Source: Parcubacteria group bacterium
Lineage (GTDB): Bacteria; Patescibacteria; Paceibacteria; SW-4-49-11
Assembly (NCBI GenBank): GCA_943354045.1
Contig: CALRBF010000006.1
Location: 1-25,682, forward strand
Length of the DNA stretch: 25,682 nucleotides
Direction: 5' to 3'
The stretch's first letter is position 1. Each line of letters starts with the position of its first letter. The position numbers were made by a program, and so were the translations under genes. The notes under the pieces are model-generated. The model made no database searches, was not told the origin of the DNA, and saw nothing but the letters and a program-made list of their open reading frames with translations. This document shows positions 15,190 to 23,143 of the stretch, one piece after another.

Positions 15190-16278
15190 TTAAAATAGCT
15201 TGATAATATCTTTGACTGTCACAAGCAACATTAATAAGAGTAAAATACTATACCCAACCAAATGAAATCTATTCTCCACTGCTTGGCTGACAGGAGATTT
15301 TTTAATCCACTCTATAATTACAAATACGATTCTCCCTCCATCAAGAGCAGGTATAGGCAATATATTGAACAATGCTAAACTAGTACTAATAAGCCCTATA
15401 AAGGTAATTATATAAGTAAGTCCCAAATCTCGAAAATCTCCCACAACTTGTACAAGTCCTACCGGGCCTGTAACTTCAGCCCCTGGTGGAAGTGGGGCTC
15501 GCGTGAATATACTTGCTATCATCTGTCCAAGCATAGAAAGAGTGGTAACGACAATAACATAAATTCTTACAAAAGCTAGTTTGAATGATTCAAAAAATGA
15601 TAATTTTTGTAGTCCAGTGAGTTCAATAGTAATACCAGTAGCACCCTCTCCTTTTGGAGGGTTTTCTCGAGGGGTGATATTTTTGGTAATAGTCTCCGAC
15701 CCACGACTTACAACAATATCTATAGATTTACCAGCATTGGCATTAATAATATCTGAAACTTCTGATTGGGTTACAACTTTAATACCATTTACAGATTGAA
15801 TTTCATCTCCAAATCTCAAACCAGCTTTTTTTGCTGGGGAGTCTTCAGCCACGCTAGTAATAATTGTTGTGATATTACTATATTTACCAGAATTTATATC
15901 CGATTTATTAATTTGTACTTGGGTTCCGAGCATACCCACAATAGTAAAGGCAATTATTGCAATAATAATATTCATTATTACTCCAGCTGAGAGAATAGCA
16001 ATTCTTTGCCATGGTTTTTTGGATGCAAATGACTGTGGATTATCTCTATTATCCCCCTCTTCTCCTAATAATTTTACATATCCTCCTATAGGAAGTGCAT
16101 TAATATTGTATTCTGTATCACTATTCTTCGGCTTAAATCCCCAAATTTTAGGAGGCAGTCCAAATCCAAATTCTTCTACCTTTACTCCATTCCATCTTGC
16201 TACAATAAAATGCCCAAATTCATGACCAATGATTACGATTATGAGTATTCCAAAAAATAATAAAAGTGTTATGAGCAT
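15190..16278 (-). CDS. rseP: Site-2 intramembrane zinc protease RseP
   Basis: This 362-residue membrane metalloprotease has the active-site HEFGH (19-23) inside the first transmembrane helix. It also has the GFGLPPKIWGFK and NALPIGGYVKLLGEEG elements. A single PDZ domain lies around 135-200 (AEDSPAKKAGLRFGDEIQSVNG). The third ligand motif is NILPIPALDGGR (306-316, Asp313). A final helix lies at 343-357. In E. coli RseP cuts anti-sigma factor RseA and clears signal peptides; here only the protease role is secure, as no sigma/anti-sigma pair is visible. E. coli has two PDZ domains and this has one, like many RseP/RasP relatives. It starts one base after the frr stop. Confidence 0.93.
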   Translation of the reverse strand: MLITLLLFFGILIIVIIGHEFGHFIVARWNGVKVEEFGFGLPPKIWGFKPKNSDTEYNINALPIGGYVKLLGEEGDNRDNPQSFASKKPWQRIAILSAGVIMNIIIAIIAFTIVGMLGTQVQINKSDINSGKYSNITTIITSVAEDSPAKKAGLRFGDEIQSVNGIKVVTQSEVSDIINANAGKSIDIVVSRGSETITKNITPRENPPKGEGATGITIELTGLQKLSFFESFKLAFVRIYVIVVTTLSMLGQMIASIFTRAPLPPGAEVTGPVGLVQVVGDFRDLGLTYIITFIGLISTSLALFNILPIPALDGGRIVFVIIEWIKKSPVSQAVENRFHLVGYSILLLLMLLVTVKDIIKLF

Positions 16279-16279
16279 A

Positions 16280-16834
16280 TTAAATAGTTAAAATTTGTTG
16301 TTCTTTTTTCTTAGATATTGTCTCTAATTCAGATTGATACTCTTTGGTATATGTGTCAATTTGTTCAAAATCTTTATATTGTTCATCTTCAGAAATTTCT
16401 TTATTCCTAAGTTGATTCTTTACTACATTACGAGCTTCATCTCTTACTTGTCTTAAGGCTGTCTTGAACTCTTCTGCCTTATGATTTAATTCTTTGACAA
16501 GAGCAATCCTTCGCTCTTCAGTGGGTACAGGAATTACAAGCCTAACTCCTGCACTCTCAGAAATAGGATTAAGTCCTAAATGAGTAGCTTGTTGTATAGC
16601 TTTTTCAATTGCAGCAATACTTGATTTATCCCATGGGCTAATCAAAATAACTCTTGGTTCTGGTATACTTATTGAAGCAATTTGTTTGATAGGGGTAGGG
16701 GTTCCATAATAATCAACAGTAATACTATCAATCAAATCAATACTAGCTTCTCCCGTACGCAATGATTGTATATCTTTTTGAAATGCTTCAATGGTTTTTT
16801 GGAATTGTTGTTTAATCTCTGGAGTATTTAGCAT
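16280..16834 (-). CDS. frr: Ribosome recycling factor
   Basis: This 184-residue protein is full length for RRF, which with EF-G splits the post-termination ribosome. It shows the three-helix bundle ends (KTIEAFQKDIQSLRTGEASI and KDFEQIDTYTKEYQSELETI). The conserved domain II strand is VDYYGTPTPIKQIASISIPEPRVILISPWD. The signature is RLVIPVPTEERRIALVKELN. It lies 7 bp after the beta-propeller gene and one base before rseP. In many bacteria frr follows pyrH; that gene is not here. Confidence 0.96.
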   Translation of the reverse strand: MLNTPEIKQQFQKTIEAFQKDIQSLRTGEASIDLIDSITVDYYGTPTPIKQIASISIPEPRVILISPWDKSSIAAIEKAIQQATHLGLNPISESAGVRLVIPVPTEERRIALVKELNHKAEEFKTALRQVRDEARNVVKNQLRNKEISEDEQYKDFEQIDTYTKEYQSELETISKKKEQQILTI

Positions 16835-16841
16835 ATATATC

Positions 16842-17924
16842 TTAATTAGTTCCTAAATATAGTATATCACTTTTTTCTTTATCTATTAAGAGAGTAGATA
16901 TATTCTTGATGGTGGAAGACAAATCACTCGTATTCCAACTCTCTCCTCTATTCGAGGATGTATATAATACAGATCCCACAGTATAATATATCACATTGGA
17001 GTTGGAGCTACTCACAGAGATATTATTTACTGGTAAGACTAAATTGGGAGTAAGTATACGAATATTTTCCCATGTTTTTCCGAAATCTCGGGTTCTAATT
17101 AATTCTCCCGTACTACCAATATATATTTCTTTTGAGTCACTCGGGTTTATTGCAAATGAGGTGATTTGAGATCCTGTGACGGCTCTTTCTCTCAGTTTTG
17201 GAGTAGAGGCCTCAAAAGTAAATCCTCCATCTTGGCTTACAAATAATTGAGTAAGTCCAATGGCTGAGATAATATCTGGATTATTTTGATCTAGAGAAAG
17301 TCCTAATGTTGTATCCTTAAAATTATATGCCAATACCCAATCTAATCCTTTATTATAAGACTTTAATAATACTCCACTTGATAATAATCCATAGACAATA
17401 TTATCATTTTTAGGATTTACCCGAATTGATACAAAAGCTGTACCACTTTTAGGCTCAGTATATGCTTCTGGCCAACTGGCGTCTTTAGATCCATTTGTAG
17501 TTCTATATAATCTGGCTCTTTTTGAAGTAATAGCTCCAATATATATATCATTACTATTATTAGGATTTACTGCAAAGGTATTCCCAGTAACTGGTGAATT
17601 AAATACCGTATCCCAACTTTCTCCCCAATTAGAACTTTTAAATAATCCTCCTGTATTAGTGAAGGCAAAAATATCATTTCCGGCACCATATTTGAGATCT
17701 ATAACATTACGACTAAGATTGATTTTATTATCCCCATTTACCTTCGATATCGGATCAAATGTACGACCTCCATCAATAGATTTCCACACTGCTCCTGTTA
17801 CTTTTGCTTGTGAATTATTCTTATTAGAGGAAGGAATAGAAATAGGGGAAGAATTATTCAAAATAATTCCTGCTACAATTAATATTCCGACAAGTATAGT
17901 AAGTGGTATAATTAAAACCTTCAT
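16842..17924 (-). CDS. Membrane-anchored BNR/sortilin-type beta-propeller protein
   Basis: This 360-residue protein has one N-terminal hydrophobic helix (about 4-22), with no lipobox cysteine, so it is anchored or secreted. The rest is a repeated beta-propeller with about seven Asp-box-like motifs: SIDGGRTF, SSNWGESW, SYNKGLDW, SQDGGFTF, TRDFGKTW and SSNRGESW, each followed by NSNDIYIG- or NPDIIS-type strands. This pattern is that of VPS10/sortilin and YCF48-like folds, which usually bind proteins or glycans. No sialidase catalytic set is evident. It sits between holB and frr in the housekeeping run, an odd place for a surface protein. The role is unknown; an adhesin or assembly factor is possible. 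Confidence 0.7.
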   Translation of the reverse strand: MKVLIIPLTILVGILIVAGIILNNSSPISIPSSNKNNSQAKVTGAVWKSIDGGRTFDPISKVNGDNKINLSRNVIDLKYGAGNDIFAFTNTGGLFKSSNWGESWDTVFNSPVTGNTFAVNPNNSNDIYIGAITSKRARLYRTTNGSKDASWPEAYTEPKSGTAFVSIRVNPKNDNIVYGLLSSGVLLKSYNKGLDWVLAYNFKDTTLGLSLDQNNPDIISAIGLTQLFVSQDGGFTFEASTPKLRERAVTGSQITSFAINPSDSKEIYIGSTGELIRTRDFGKTWENIRILTPNLVLPVNNISVSSSNSNVIYYTVGSVLYTSSNRGESWNTSDLSSTIKNISTLLIDKEKSDILYLGTN

Positions 17925-17927
17925 ATA

Positions 17928-18770
17928 TTAAGGGTGTATAGATAATAGAAATTGCTCAATTGCAAGGGTATTTTTTCGATTACTAAATAATAATGTTTTT
18001 TTCAAAATATCTAATTCTTTCAATGCAGTATAATGCCATTCTAGAGAGTTTATGGTAATAATTTTATCTAATAATTCTCTCAAAGATTCAGATAATCTAA
18101 TATTAGTATATCGTGTCTTATCCGTAGTTGCAAGTATACATAACCAATGAATACTTTCCCATACAAATAGTACTAATTCTATAGGATACTGATCAATATC
18201 CTGAGTAAATACAAATATTTCTAATGATTCTTTTTGAAGTATATCTATATATGCTGTCCACAAATTATCTATAAGCTGTTTTAATTCGATATTTTGCTCT
18301 ATTTCTAAGACTAAATCTCTATGCCCTAAATATATATCTTTTGCGATATCATTATCTATATATACCGATAAACATCGAGAATATATCGTCGGTAATAATT
18401 GATGATATACACCTAAAAGGATAATAATACTATGTTCTCCTGGCTCTTCAATTAATTTTAATAATGCATTCTGTGCTTCTTTATTCAAAAAGTCAGCATC
18501 TTCAATAATACAAAAATTATACTGGTGATATAACGGTGAATTATAGATATTTTGCTTTATACTCTGTATATCCTTGAGCCCCAAACTTGATGAGTCAGGA
18601 GATTTCGCAATCCAGGTAATATCGGGCGAGTTGAGAGGGATATAATGTTGTATAATATCTTGTGTGAGAGATTTTTGTCCAGATTTATAACCACCCTCAA
18701 TCAAAAAGGTTTGACTATGATGATTATCAATATGTTCAAATATAAGGTTTTTGGCTTGATTATATATCAT
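17928..18770 (-). CDS. holB: DNA polymerase III subunit delta' (clamp loader)
   Basis: This 280-residue AAA+ protein of the clamp-loader family has the delta' core FCIIEDADFLNKEAQNALLKLIEEPGEH (about 96-123), followed by TIYSRCLSVYI, the SRC sensor motif. The P-loop is degenerate (EGGYKSGQKSL at 25-35 instead of GxxGxGKT). That is common for delta' subunits, which need not hydrolyse ATP. It is shorter than E. coli HolB (334 residues), and no zinc-binding cysteine quartet is visible. The gene overlaps the end of the GT4 gene by 11 bp. Assignment as delta' rather than a gamma/tau subunit rests on the small size and the missing P-loop lysine context. Confidence 0.82.
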   Translation of the reverse strand: MIYNQAKNLIFEHIDNHHSQTFLIEGGYKSGQKSLTQDIIQHYIPLNSPDITWIAKSPDSSSLGLKDIQSIKQNIYNSPLYHQYNFCIIEDADFLNKEAQNALLKLIEEPGEHSIIILLGVYHQLLPTIYSRCLSVYIDNDIAKDIYLGHRDLVLEIEQNIELKQLIDNLWTAYIDILQKESLEIFVFTQDIDQYPIELVLFVWESIHWLCILATTDKTRYTNIRLSESLRELLDKIITINSLEWHYTALKELDILKKTLLFSNRKNTLAIEQFLLSIHP

Positions 18771-19881
18771 TATTATGAGTAGTCGTAACCGTATTAATAT
18801 ATGTTTTTATCTCTTCAATAAATCGTTTGGTACTAAATTTCTCTGCATGGCGACGAATATAAGCAGTATCATAGGTTTTTTCTGTAATTCTTCGTACTCC
18901 ATCTGCCAATAATTCTACTATTGGGGCATCAAAAAATTCTCCCGTTTTACCCTCTACAATAGTCTCCAAAGCTCCTCCTTCTCGGAGGGCTAATACCGGT
19001 TTTCCTGCTGCCATTGCTTCAACAGGAGCGATACCAAAATCATCGGATCCCGCAAAAATAAATCCTCGACAATTTTGATAATATTCTACCGTAGTCTCAT
19101 CATCCAGAAATCCCTTTATCTCTACATTTGATTCGGCTAATTTTTCTAATCTTTGACGTTCTGGCCCATCCCCAATAATTATAAGCGGGATTTTTAATTT
19201 GTTAAAAGCTTCTACTGCAATATCTATATTTTTGTAAGGAGTTAATTGGGAAACAATAAGAAAATAATCTTTATGTGATTTTTTAGCTTTAATTCTATTC
19301 ACATCTACAGGTGGATAAATTACTACTGAGTCTTTACGATAATATTTTTTGATACGTGATTGGGTTAATTTAGAATTTGCAATAAAATAATCTACTCTGT
19401 CAGCCGCCTGGCTATCCCATTGACGCAAATAATGAGTTAAAAGGAGAATCAAAAAATTTCCTATATTTCCTTTTTTTTGCTGTTTGCGATAAGAATGAAA
19501 AGCATTCCAAATAAAGGTAGATGGAGCATGGCAATAGGAAATATGAATAGCCTGAGGCTTGGTAATTACCCCTTTTGCAAAAGAATTAGAACTTGAGATA
19601 ATAAGATCATATTGACTTAAATCAAATGATTCCACAGCAGATGGGAAAAAAGGAGCTAAGAATTTCACTTTTGATTTTAACCAATTAGGAAAATTATTAA
19701 CAAAACTGGTATACACCTTATTAGCGGGAAATACTTCCCCTACTTTAGCCTCATTATATAATAAAGTATATATATCTGCTTCAGGGTATATATCAGATAT
19801 ATGTTTTAATACTCGCTCAGCTCCTCCAAGACGAGTTAGATATTCGTGAATTAAAGCGACATTATTTTTCTTTTTACTCAT
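18760..19881 (-). CDS. GT4 family glycosyltransferase
   Basis: This 373-residue GT-B fold glycosyltransferase has the acceptor-side N-terminus NVALIHEYLTRLGGAERVLKHI. The donor-binding C-terminal half runs from YFLIVSQLTPYKNIDIAVEAF through LIIIGDGPERQRLEKLAESN. It ends in the EX7E-like loop DDFGIAPVEAMAAGKPVLALREGG that holds the nucleotide sugar. It is close in style to mannosyl- or rhamnosyltransferases of cell-surface glycan synthesis. There are no membrane helices; it probably associates with the inner membrane surface. It is placed within the housekeeping run, one base after lysS, and overlaps holB by 11 bp. The sugar and acceptor are unknown. Confidence 0.85.
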   Translation of the reverse strand: MSKKKNNVALIHEYLTRLGGAERVLKHISDIYPEADIYTLLYNEAKVGEVFPANKVYTSFVNNFPNWLKSKVKFLAPFFPSAVESFDLSQYDLIISSSNSFAKGVITKPQAIHISYCHAPSTFIWNAFHSYRKQQKKGNIGNFLILLLTHYLRQWDSQAADRVDYFIANSKLTQSRIKKYYRKDSVVIYPPVDVNRIKAKKSHKDYFLIVSQLTPYKNIDIAVEAFNKLKIPLIIIGDGPERQRLEKLAESNVEIKGFLDDETTVEYYQNCRGFIFAGSDDFGIAPVEAMAAGKPVLALREGGALETIVEGKTGEFFDAPIVELLADGVRRITEKTYDTAYIRRHAEKFSTKRFIEEIKTYINTVTTTHNNDI

Positions 19882-19882
19882 A

Positions 19883-21358
19883 CTATTTTTCTCTCTTCAT
19901 CAATGGAAAGGCGGTAGTTTCGCGAATTGGCTTTTGCATCAAGACACTAAATAATCTCTCAGAATAAGCAAATCCACAAGTTGGAGGAATTCCATATTCT
20001 AAAGCCTCTACAAAATCTCTATCTATCATCATAGCCTCATCATCTCCTTGTTCTCTCAAATCTTGTTGTTCCTCAAATCGAGCTAATTGGTCAACCGGAT
20101 CATTGAGCTCTGCAAATCCATTGGTTAATTCAGAGCCATAAGCTATCAGTTGAGACCGCAGTGTATAATCAGAATTATTAGGGTTTCTCTTAGCTAAAGG
20201 TGAGATTGCAACTGGATGATCAATTAACCATACCGGCTCTATACAATTAGGCCTGGCAGTTTTTTTATAGATTAAATCTAGCATTCTACCATAACCATCA
20301 GTCTTATTATATTTAAGGTTAAGTTTATCAGCTAGAGACTTTAATTTTTCTACTGTGTCATATTCTTGTAAAGAGATTCCCGCAAATTTTTCTATAAACT
20401 CATAATAAGAAAATCTAGACCATTTTTGACTCCAATCTATAATTCTATCTTGATATGTTAATTCTAAAGTAGCAAAAGTATTCTGTATAACATACTTAAT
20501 CAAATCTTCTGAGAAATCCAGCATCTCCTCAAATTCAGAATAAGCCCAATAAAATTCAAATTGAGTATATTCTTGTAAATGCTCATCATCTATACCTTCA
20601 TTACGATAATTTTTATCTATATCGAATACTCTCTCAAATCCTCCTGCAATATATCGTTTTAAGAATAATTCTGAACTAATTCTGAGATAAAAATCCTCAT
20701 CTAAAGCATTATGATGAGTTGAGAATGGAGCCGCCTCAGCTCCTCCTGTAGTATGCTCAAGGGTTGGAGCTTGTAATTCCAAAAAATCATACCGCAACAT
20801 ATATTCTCTTGTTGATTGCCAAAACTTACTTTTCTTTCTAAATATCTCTCTGACTTCAGGATGAAGTTTCATATCCACATATCTTTTACGATATTTGATT
20901 TCTACATCATCTAATTGCTCAGGAAGAGAGCGTAAGGATTTAGTTAATACTCGATATTCAGACACAAAAACACTAGGCTCCCCTCTTTGAGATAAATCTA
21001 ATTTTCCTGTAACTTGAATATAATCTCCCCTATCTACCAATTCTTTAAAATCCTCAAATATTAATGAGCTTGATTCTAATAAATCAGATTTAAAAATAAA
21101 TTGAAACCCCTCAGGTAAAGAATCATCTTCTACCGTAGTGAATCCAATTTTTCCTGATAACCGTAATGATTTGATATATCCTGCTACCATCACACTTGTA
21201 CCTTTGAGAGCTTCAAATTTTTCACTTAATTCTCGCAAAGTCATATCTCTTTTGACCTGTTCAGTATAAGGATTATTGCCCTTAATTTGCAATAATTTAG
21301 ATTTTTCTATACGATTATTACGCTCAACTTCAATAGCTGTAAGTGTAGAATTTACCAT
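19883..21358 (-). CDS. lysS: Lysyl-tRNA synthetase, class II
   Basis: This 491-residue enzyme has an N-terminal OB fold (about 55-140: TSVMVAGYIKSLRLSGKIGF) and a class II catalytic core. Motif 1 lies around YRKRYVDMKLHPEVREIFRK. The lysine-binding region is APTLEHTTGGAEAAPFSTHH. Motif 2 is RVFDIDKNYRNEGIDDEHLQ, and motif 3 is near PPTCGFAYSERLF (458-470). In E. coli-like LysS, motif 3 reads PPTxGxGIGIDRL. Here GID is replaced by YSE while the ATP-binding arginine (Arg468) stays. The tail after it (QKPIRETTAFPLMKREK) differs from the SIRDVILFP norm. I believe variants of this kind occur in other Patescibacteria and some other lineages. It lies one base after map. Confidence 0.93.
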   Translation of the reverse strand: MVNSTLTAIEVERNNRIEKSKLLQIKGNNPYTEQVKRDMTLRELSEKFEALKGTSVMVAGYIKSLRLSGKIGFTTVEDDSLPEGFQFIFKSDLLESSSLIFEDFKELVDRGDYIQVTGKLDLSQRGEPSVFVSEYRVLTKSLRSLPEQLDDVEIKYRKRYVDMKLHPEVREIFRKKSKFWQSTREYMLRYDFLELQAPTLEHTTGGAEAAPFSTHHNALDEDFYLRISSELFLKRYIAGGFERVFDIDKNYRNEGIDDEHLQEYTQFEFYWAYSEFEEMLDFSEDLIKYVIQNTFATLELTYQDRIIDWSQKWSRFSYYEFIEKFAGISLQEYDTVEKLKSLADKLNLKYNKTDGYGRMLDLIYKKTARPNCIEPVWLIDHPVAISPLAKRNPNNSDYTLRSQLIAYGSELTNGFAELNDPVDQLARFEEQQDLREQGDDEAMMIDRDFVEALEYGIPPTCGFAYSERLFSVLMQKPIRETTAFPLMKREK

Positions 21359-21359
21359 A

Positions 21360-22121
21360 TTATAATTGTGTTAATATTTCAGCTCCATTATCTGTGACCA
21401 AAACAGTATGCTCAAAATGAGCGGACAGAGACCCATCATCAGTATATACCGTCCAACCATCATCAGCATCAGTAAATATATCATCCGACCCAATATTAAT
21501 CATTGGCTCAATTGCAATAGTAAGCCCTGATATTAATTTTACTCCTGTTCCTAGCCTTCCATAATTTGGAATATTAGGCTCTTCATGAAGACTATGCCCC
21601 ACTCCATGTCCAGCATAATCCTTGACAAGACCATATCCAAATTGATTAATATATGACTCTACCGCATAACCAATATCTCCTGTTGTTGCTCCGGCCTTAA
21701 CAGCTTTAATTGCTTTATGTAAAGATTTTTTGGTTCTTTCCAATAATAATCTTGACTTTTCTGGTAATTCTCCCATACCAAATGAAATAGCACTATCTAC
21801 CACAAGCCCCTGATACCTTAACCCACAATCTAAGGACACAATATCGCCTTCTTGTACAATAGTATTAGTATTAGGAACTCCATGAATAACTGCATCATTG
21901 AGAGAAACACAAATAACTCCAGTAAACCCATGATATCCTAGAAATACTGACTCTACTTTCTTTTTATCAAAAAATTCTCGTGTATATATATCAATTTCAT
22001 GAGTACTAATACCTGGCTTTATTTTTTCTTCTTGTAGCCATATCAAAGTCTCAGCAAGGATTTTACCTCCTTGCCTCATTGATTCTATTTCAATGGGAGT
22101 TTTAGACTGTAACTGTGACAT
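21360..22121 (-). CDS. map: Methionine aminopeptidase type I
   Basis: This 253-residue pita-bread metalloenzyme removes the initiator Met from nascent proteins. All catalytic residues line up with the E. coli enzyme, shifted by one or two positions. They are His80 (NDAVIHGVPN), Asp98 and Asp109 (SLDCGLRYQGLVVDSA), His172 and His179 (GHGVGHSLHEEPNIPNYG), Glu205 (AIEPMIN) and Glu237 (HFEHTVLVT). There is no N-terminal zinc-finger extension. It follows adk by one base, the conserved adk-map order of the ribosomal-protein neighbourhood. secY and the ribosomal genes that usually sit nearby are not in the window. Confidence 0.96.
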   Translation of the reverse strand: MSQLQSKTPIEIESMRQGGKILAETLIWLQEEKIKPGISTHEIDIYTREFFDKKKVESVFLGYHGFTGVICVSLNDAVIHGVPNTNTIVQEGDIVSLDCGLRYQGLVVDSAISFGMGELPEKSRLLLERTKKSLHKAIKAVKAGATTGDIGYAVESYINQFGYGLVKDYAGHGVGHSLHEEPNIPNYGRLGTGVKLISGLTIAIEPMINIGSDDIFTDADDGWTVYTDDGSLSAHFEHTVLVTDNGAEILTQL

Positions 22122-22122
22122 A

Positions 22123-22695
22123 TTATTGTAAAGCTTTGAGAATATCTGCTGAAACTAAGTCCATAGATTGATTTCCATCAACAATAATTAATTTTCCCTT
22201 TTCTTTAAAATATTCAATTGCAGGTACTACTAATTCATTGTGAGTATCTAGACGCTTTTGAATATGTTCTGGCTTATCGTCTTCACGATGTAATAAATCT
22301 AATCTTTCTGATAATCTAGCAATAGCAACATCATCAGGAACATCAATATATACAACATAATATTCTCTTTCAAACCAAGTTAATACTTTATGTACTACGA
22401 TAGCTTCTTCACGAGAGCGAGCAGCTCCATCCAAAATAATTCCTTGATTAGGGTTAGAGTCATTAATCATATAATCCACCAATACATAGCTTGGAATCCA
22501 ATAAGGTAAAAATTCTCCATTATCTATGAGTGAGCCTACTTTTTGAGATAAAAACCCCTCTTGATTTGCTATTCCACGAAAAAATTCTCCATAGGGAATC
22601 GATTCCATACGAAGTTTTTGCTTCAAAATACCACTTTGAGTACCTTTCCCAGATCCCGGTTTACCTATCAAGATAAGAGCATCTACTTTTTTCAT
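22123..22695 (-). CDS. adk: Adenylate kinase, short-lid divergent form
   Basis: This 190-residue nucleoside monophosphate kinase has P-loop GKPGSGKGTQ at 11-20 and an AMP-binding-type YGEFFR segment. The motif usually written DGFPRT reads DGAARS (89-94), keeping the arginine but losing Phe-Pro. In the lid, RLSERLDLLHREDDKPEHIQKRL (127-149) joins the two conserved arginine helices directly. There is no long or zinc-binding lid, so it resembles the short-lid form. AMP is the likely acceptor, but the changed motif leaves room for another NMP. It is the first gene of the adk-map-lysS run. Upstream, the minus strand has a weak TGATAATAT element at about 22726-22718. Confidence 0.88.
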   Translation of the reverse strand: MKKVDALILIGKPGSGKGTQSGILKQKLRMESIPYGEFFRGIANQEGFLSQKVGSLIDNGEFLPYWIPSYVLVDYMINDSNPNQGIILDGAARSREEAIVVHKVLTWFEREYYVVYIDVPDDVAIARLSERLDLLHREDDKPEHIQKRLDTHNELVVPAIEYFKEKGKLIIVDGNQSMDLVSADILKALQ

Positions 22696-23143
22696 AAGAG
22701 TAATATAAAACTATTTTCTTTCATATTATCATATTATTTCAATAATTTCTACTATTTGTATGAAATGAGGAGATTATATATAAGTTCTCCTTTCGTAGCG
22801 GCTGGTTTGTCCCTCCATTTTTTCGTAGAGTCGGCGACCCCGCCGACATTGTATTCGTAGGGGGGATTTAATAAACTATTGTCCTCCTTTGGAGGAGCTT
22901 TAAGTCCCTCCTATATTTATTTAGGAGGTGGGTGGCACGGAGTGCCGGAGGTGGATAATTCTTAAAGCTATACTCTAGTCTATATTTTATCCACCCTCCC
23001 CCGTCGCAAATGAGATTTTCTCCTGTGAAACCTCTCAGTTTCCCAACCTTCCTCCACGGGAAAACTCCCGTTTTCCCGACCCCTTTCCCAGACTTTTAGT
23101 CTATTTCGGGTACTCCCTCCAAAGGGAGACAACATAAAAATAC
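22696..23143. repeat. Gene-free block of GC-rich hairpins and a dispersed repeat
   Basis: I see no gene in these 448 bases. The first 90 bases are AT-rich upstream sequence of adk. From about 22790 the composition rises in G+C, with hairpins GTCGGC/GCCGAC (22830-22847), GGCAC/GTGCC (22934-22946), CTCCT/AGGAG around 22880 and AGACT/AGTCT near 23092. TTCGTAG occurs three times (about 22793, 22822 and 22855). Repeat copy B occupies 23003-23092. CTCCCT/AGGGAG (about 23114-23128) lies just past the stop of the LamG pilin and may act as its terminator, though the T-tract is poor. Confidence 0.65.
23003..23092. repeat. Dispersed GC-rich hairpin repeat, copy B
   Basis: This is the partner of 8878-8965, in the same orientation. 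It shares GTCGCAAAT, GAAAC..GTTTC, CTTCCTCCACGGGA and the CGGGAAAC/GTTTCCCG pair with GACCCC. Differences are mainly single-base changes and run-length indels. Ends were set by eye. Confidence 0.75.

Noticed and set aside
16861..16869. TGATATACT promoter-like motif upstream of frr
   Set aside because: It lies within the coding end of the beta-propeller gene, where the bases are explained by the protein. AT-rich coding sequence gives such matches by chance.
22696..23143. CRISPR array in the repeat-rich spacer
   Set aside because: The repeats are not regularly spaced, differ in sequence and length, and no cas gene is present.
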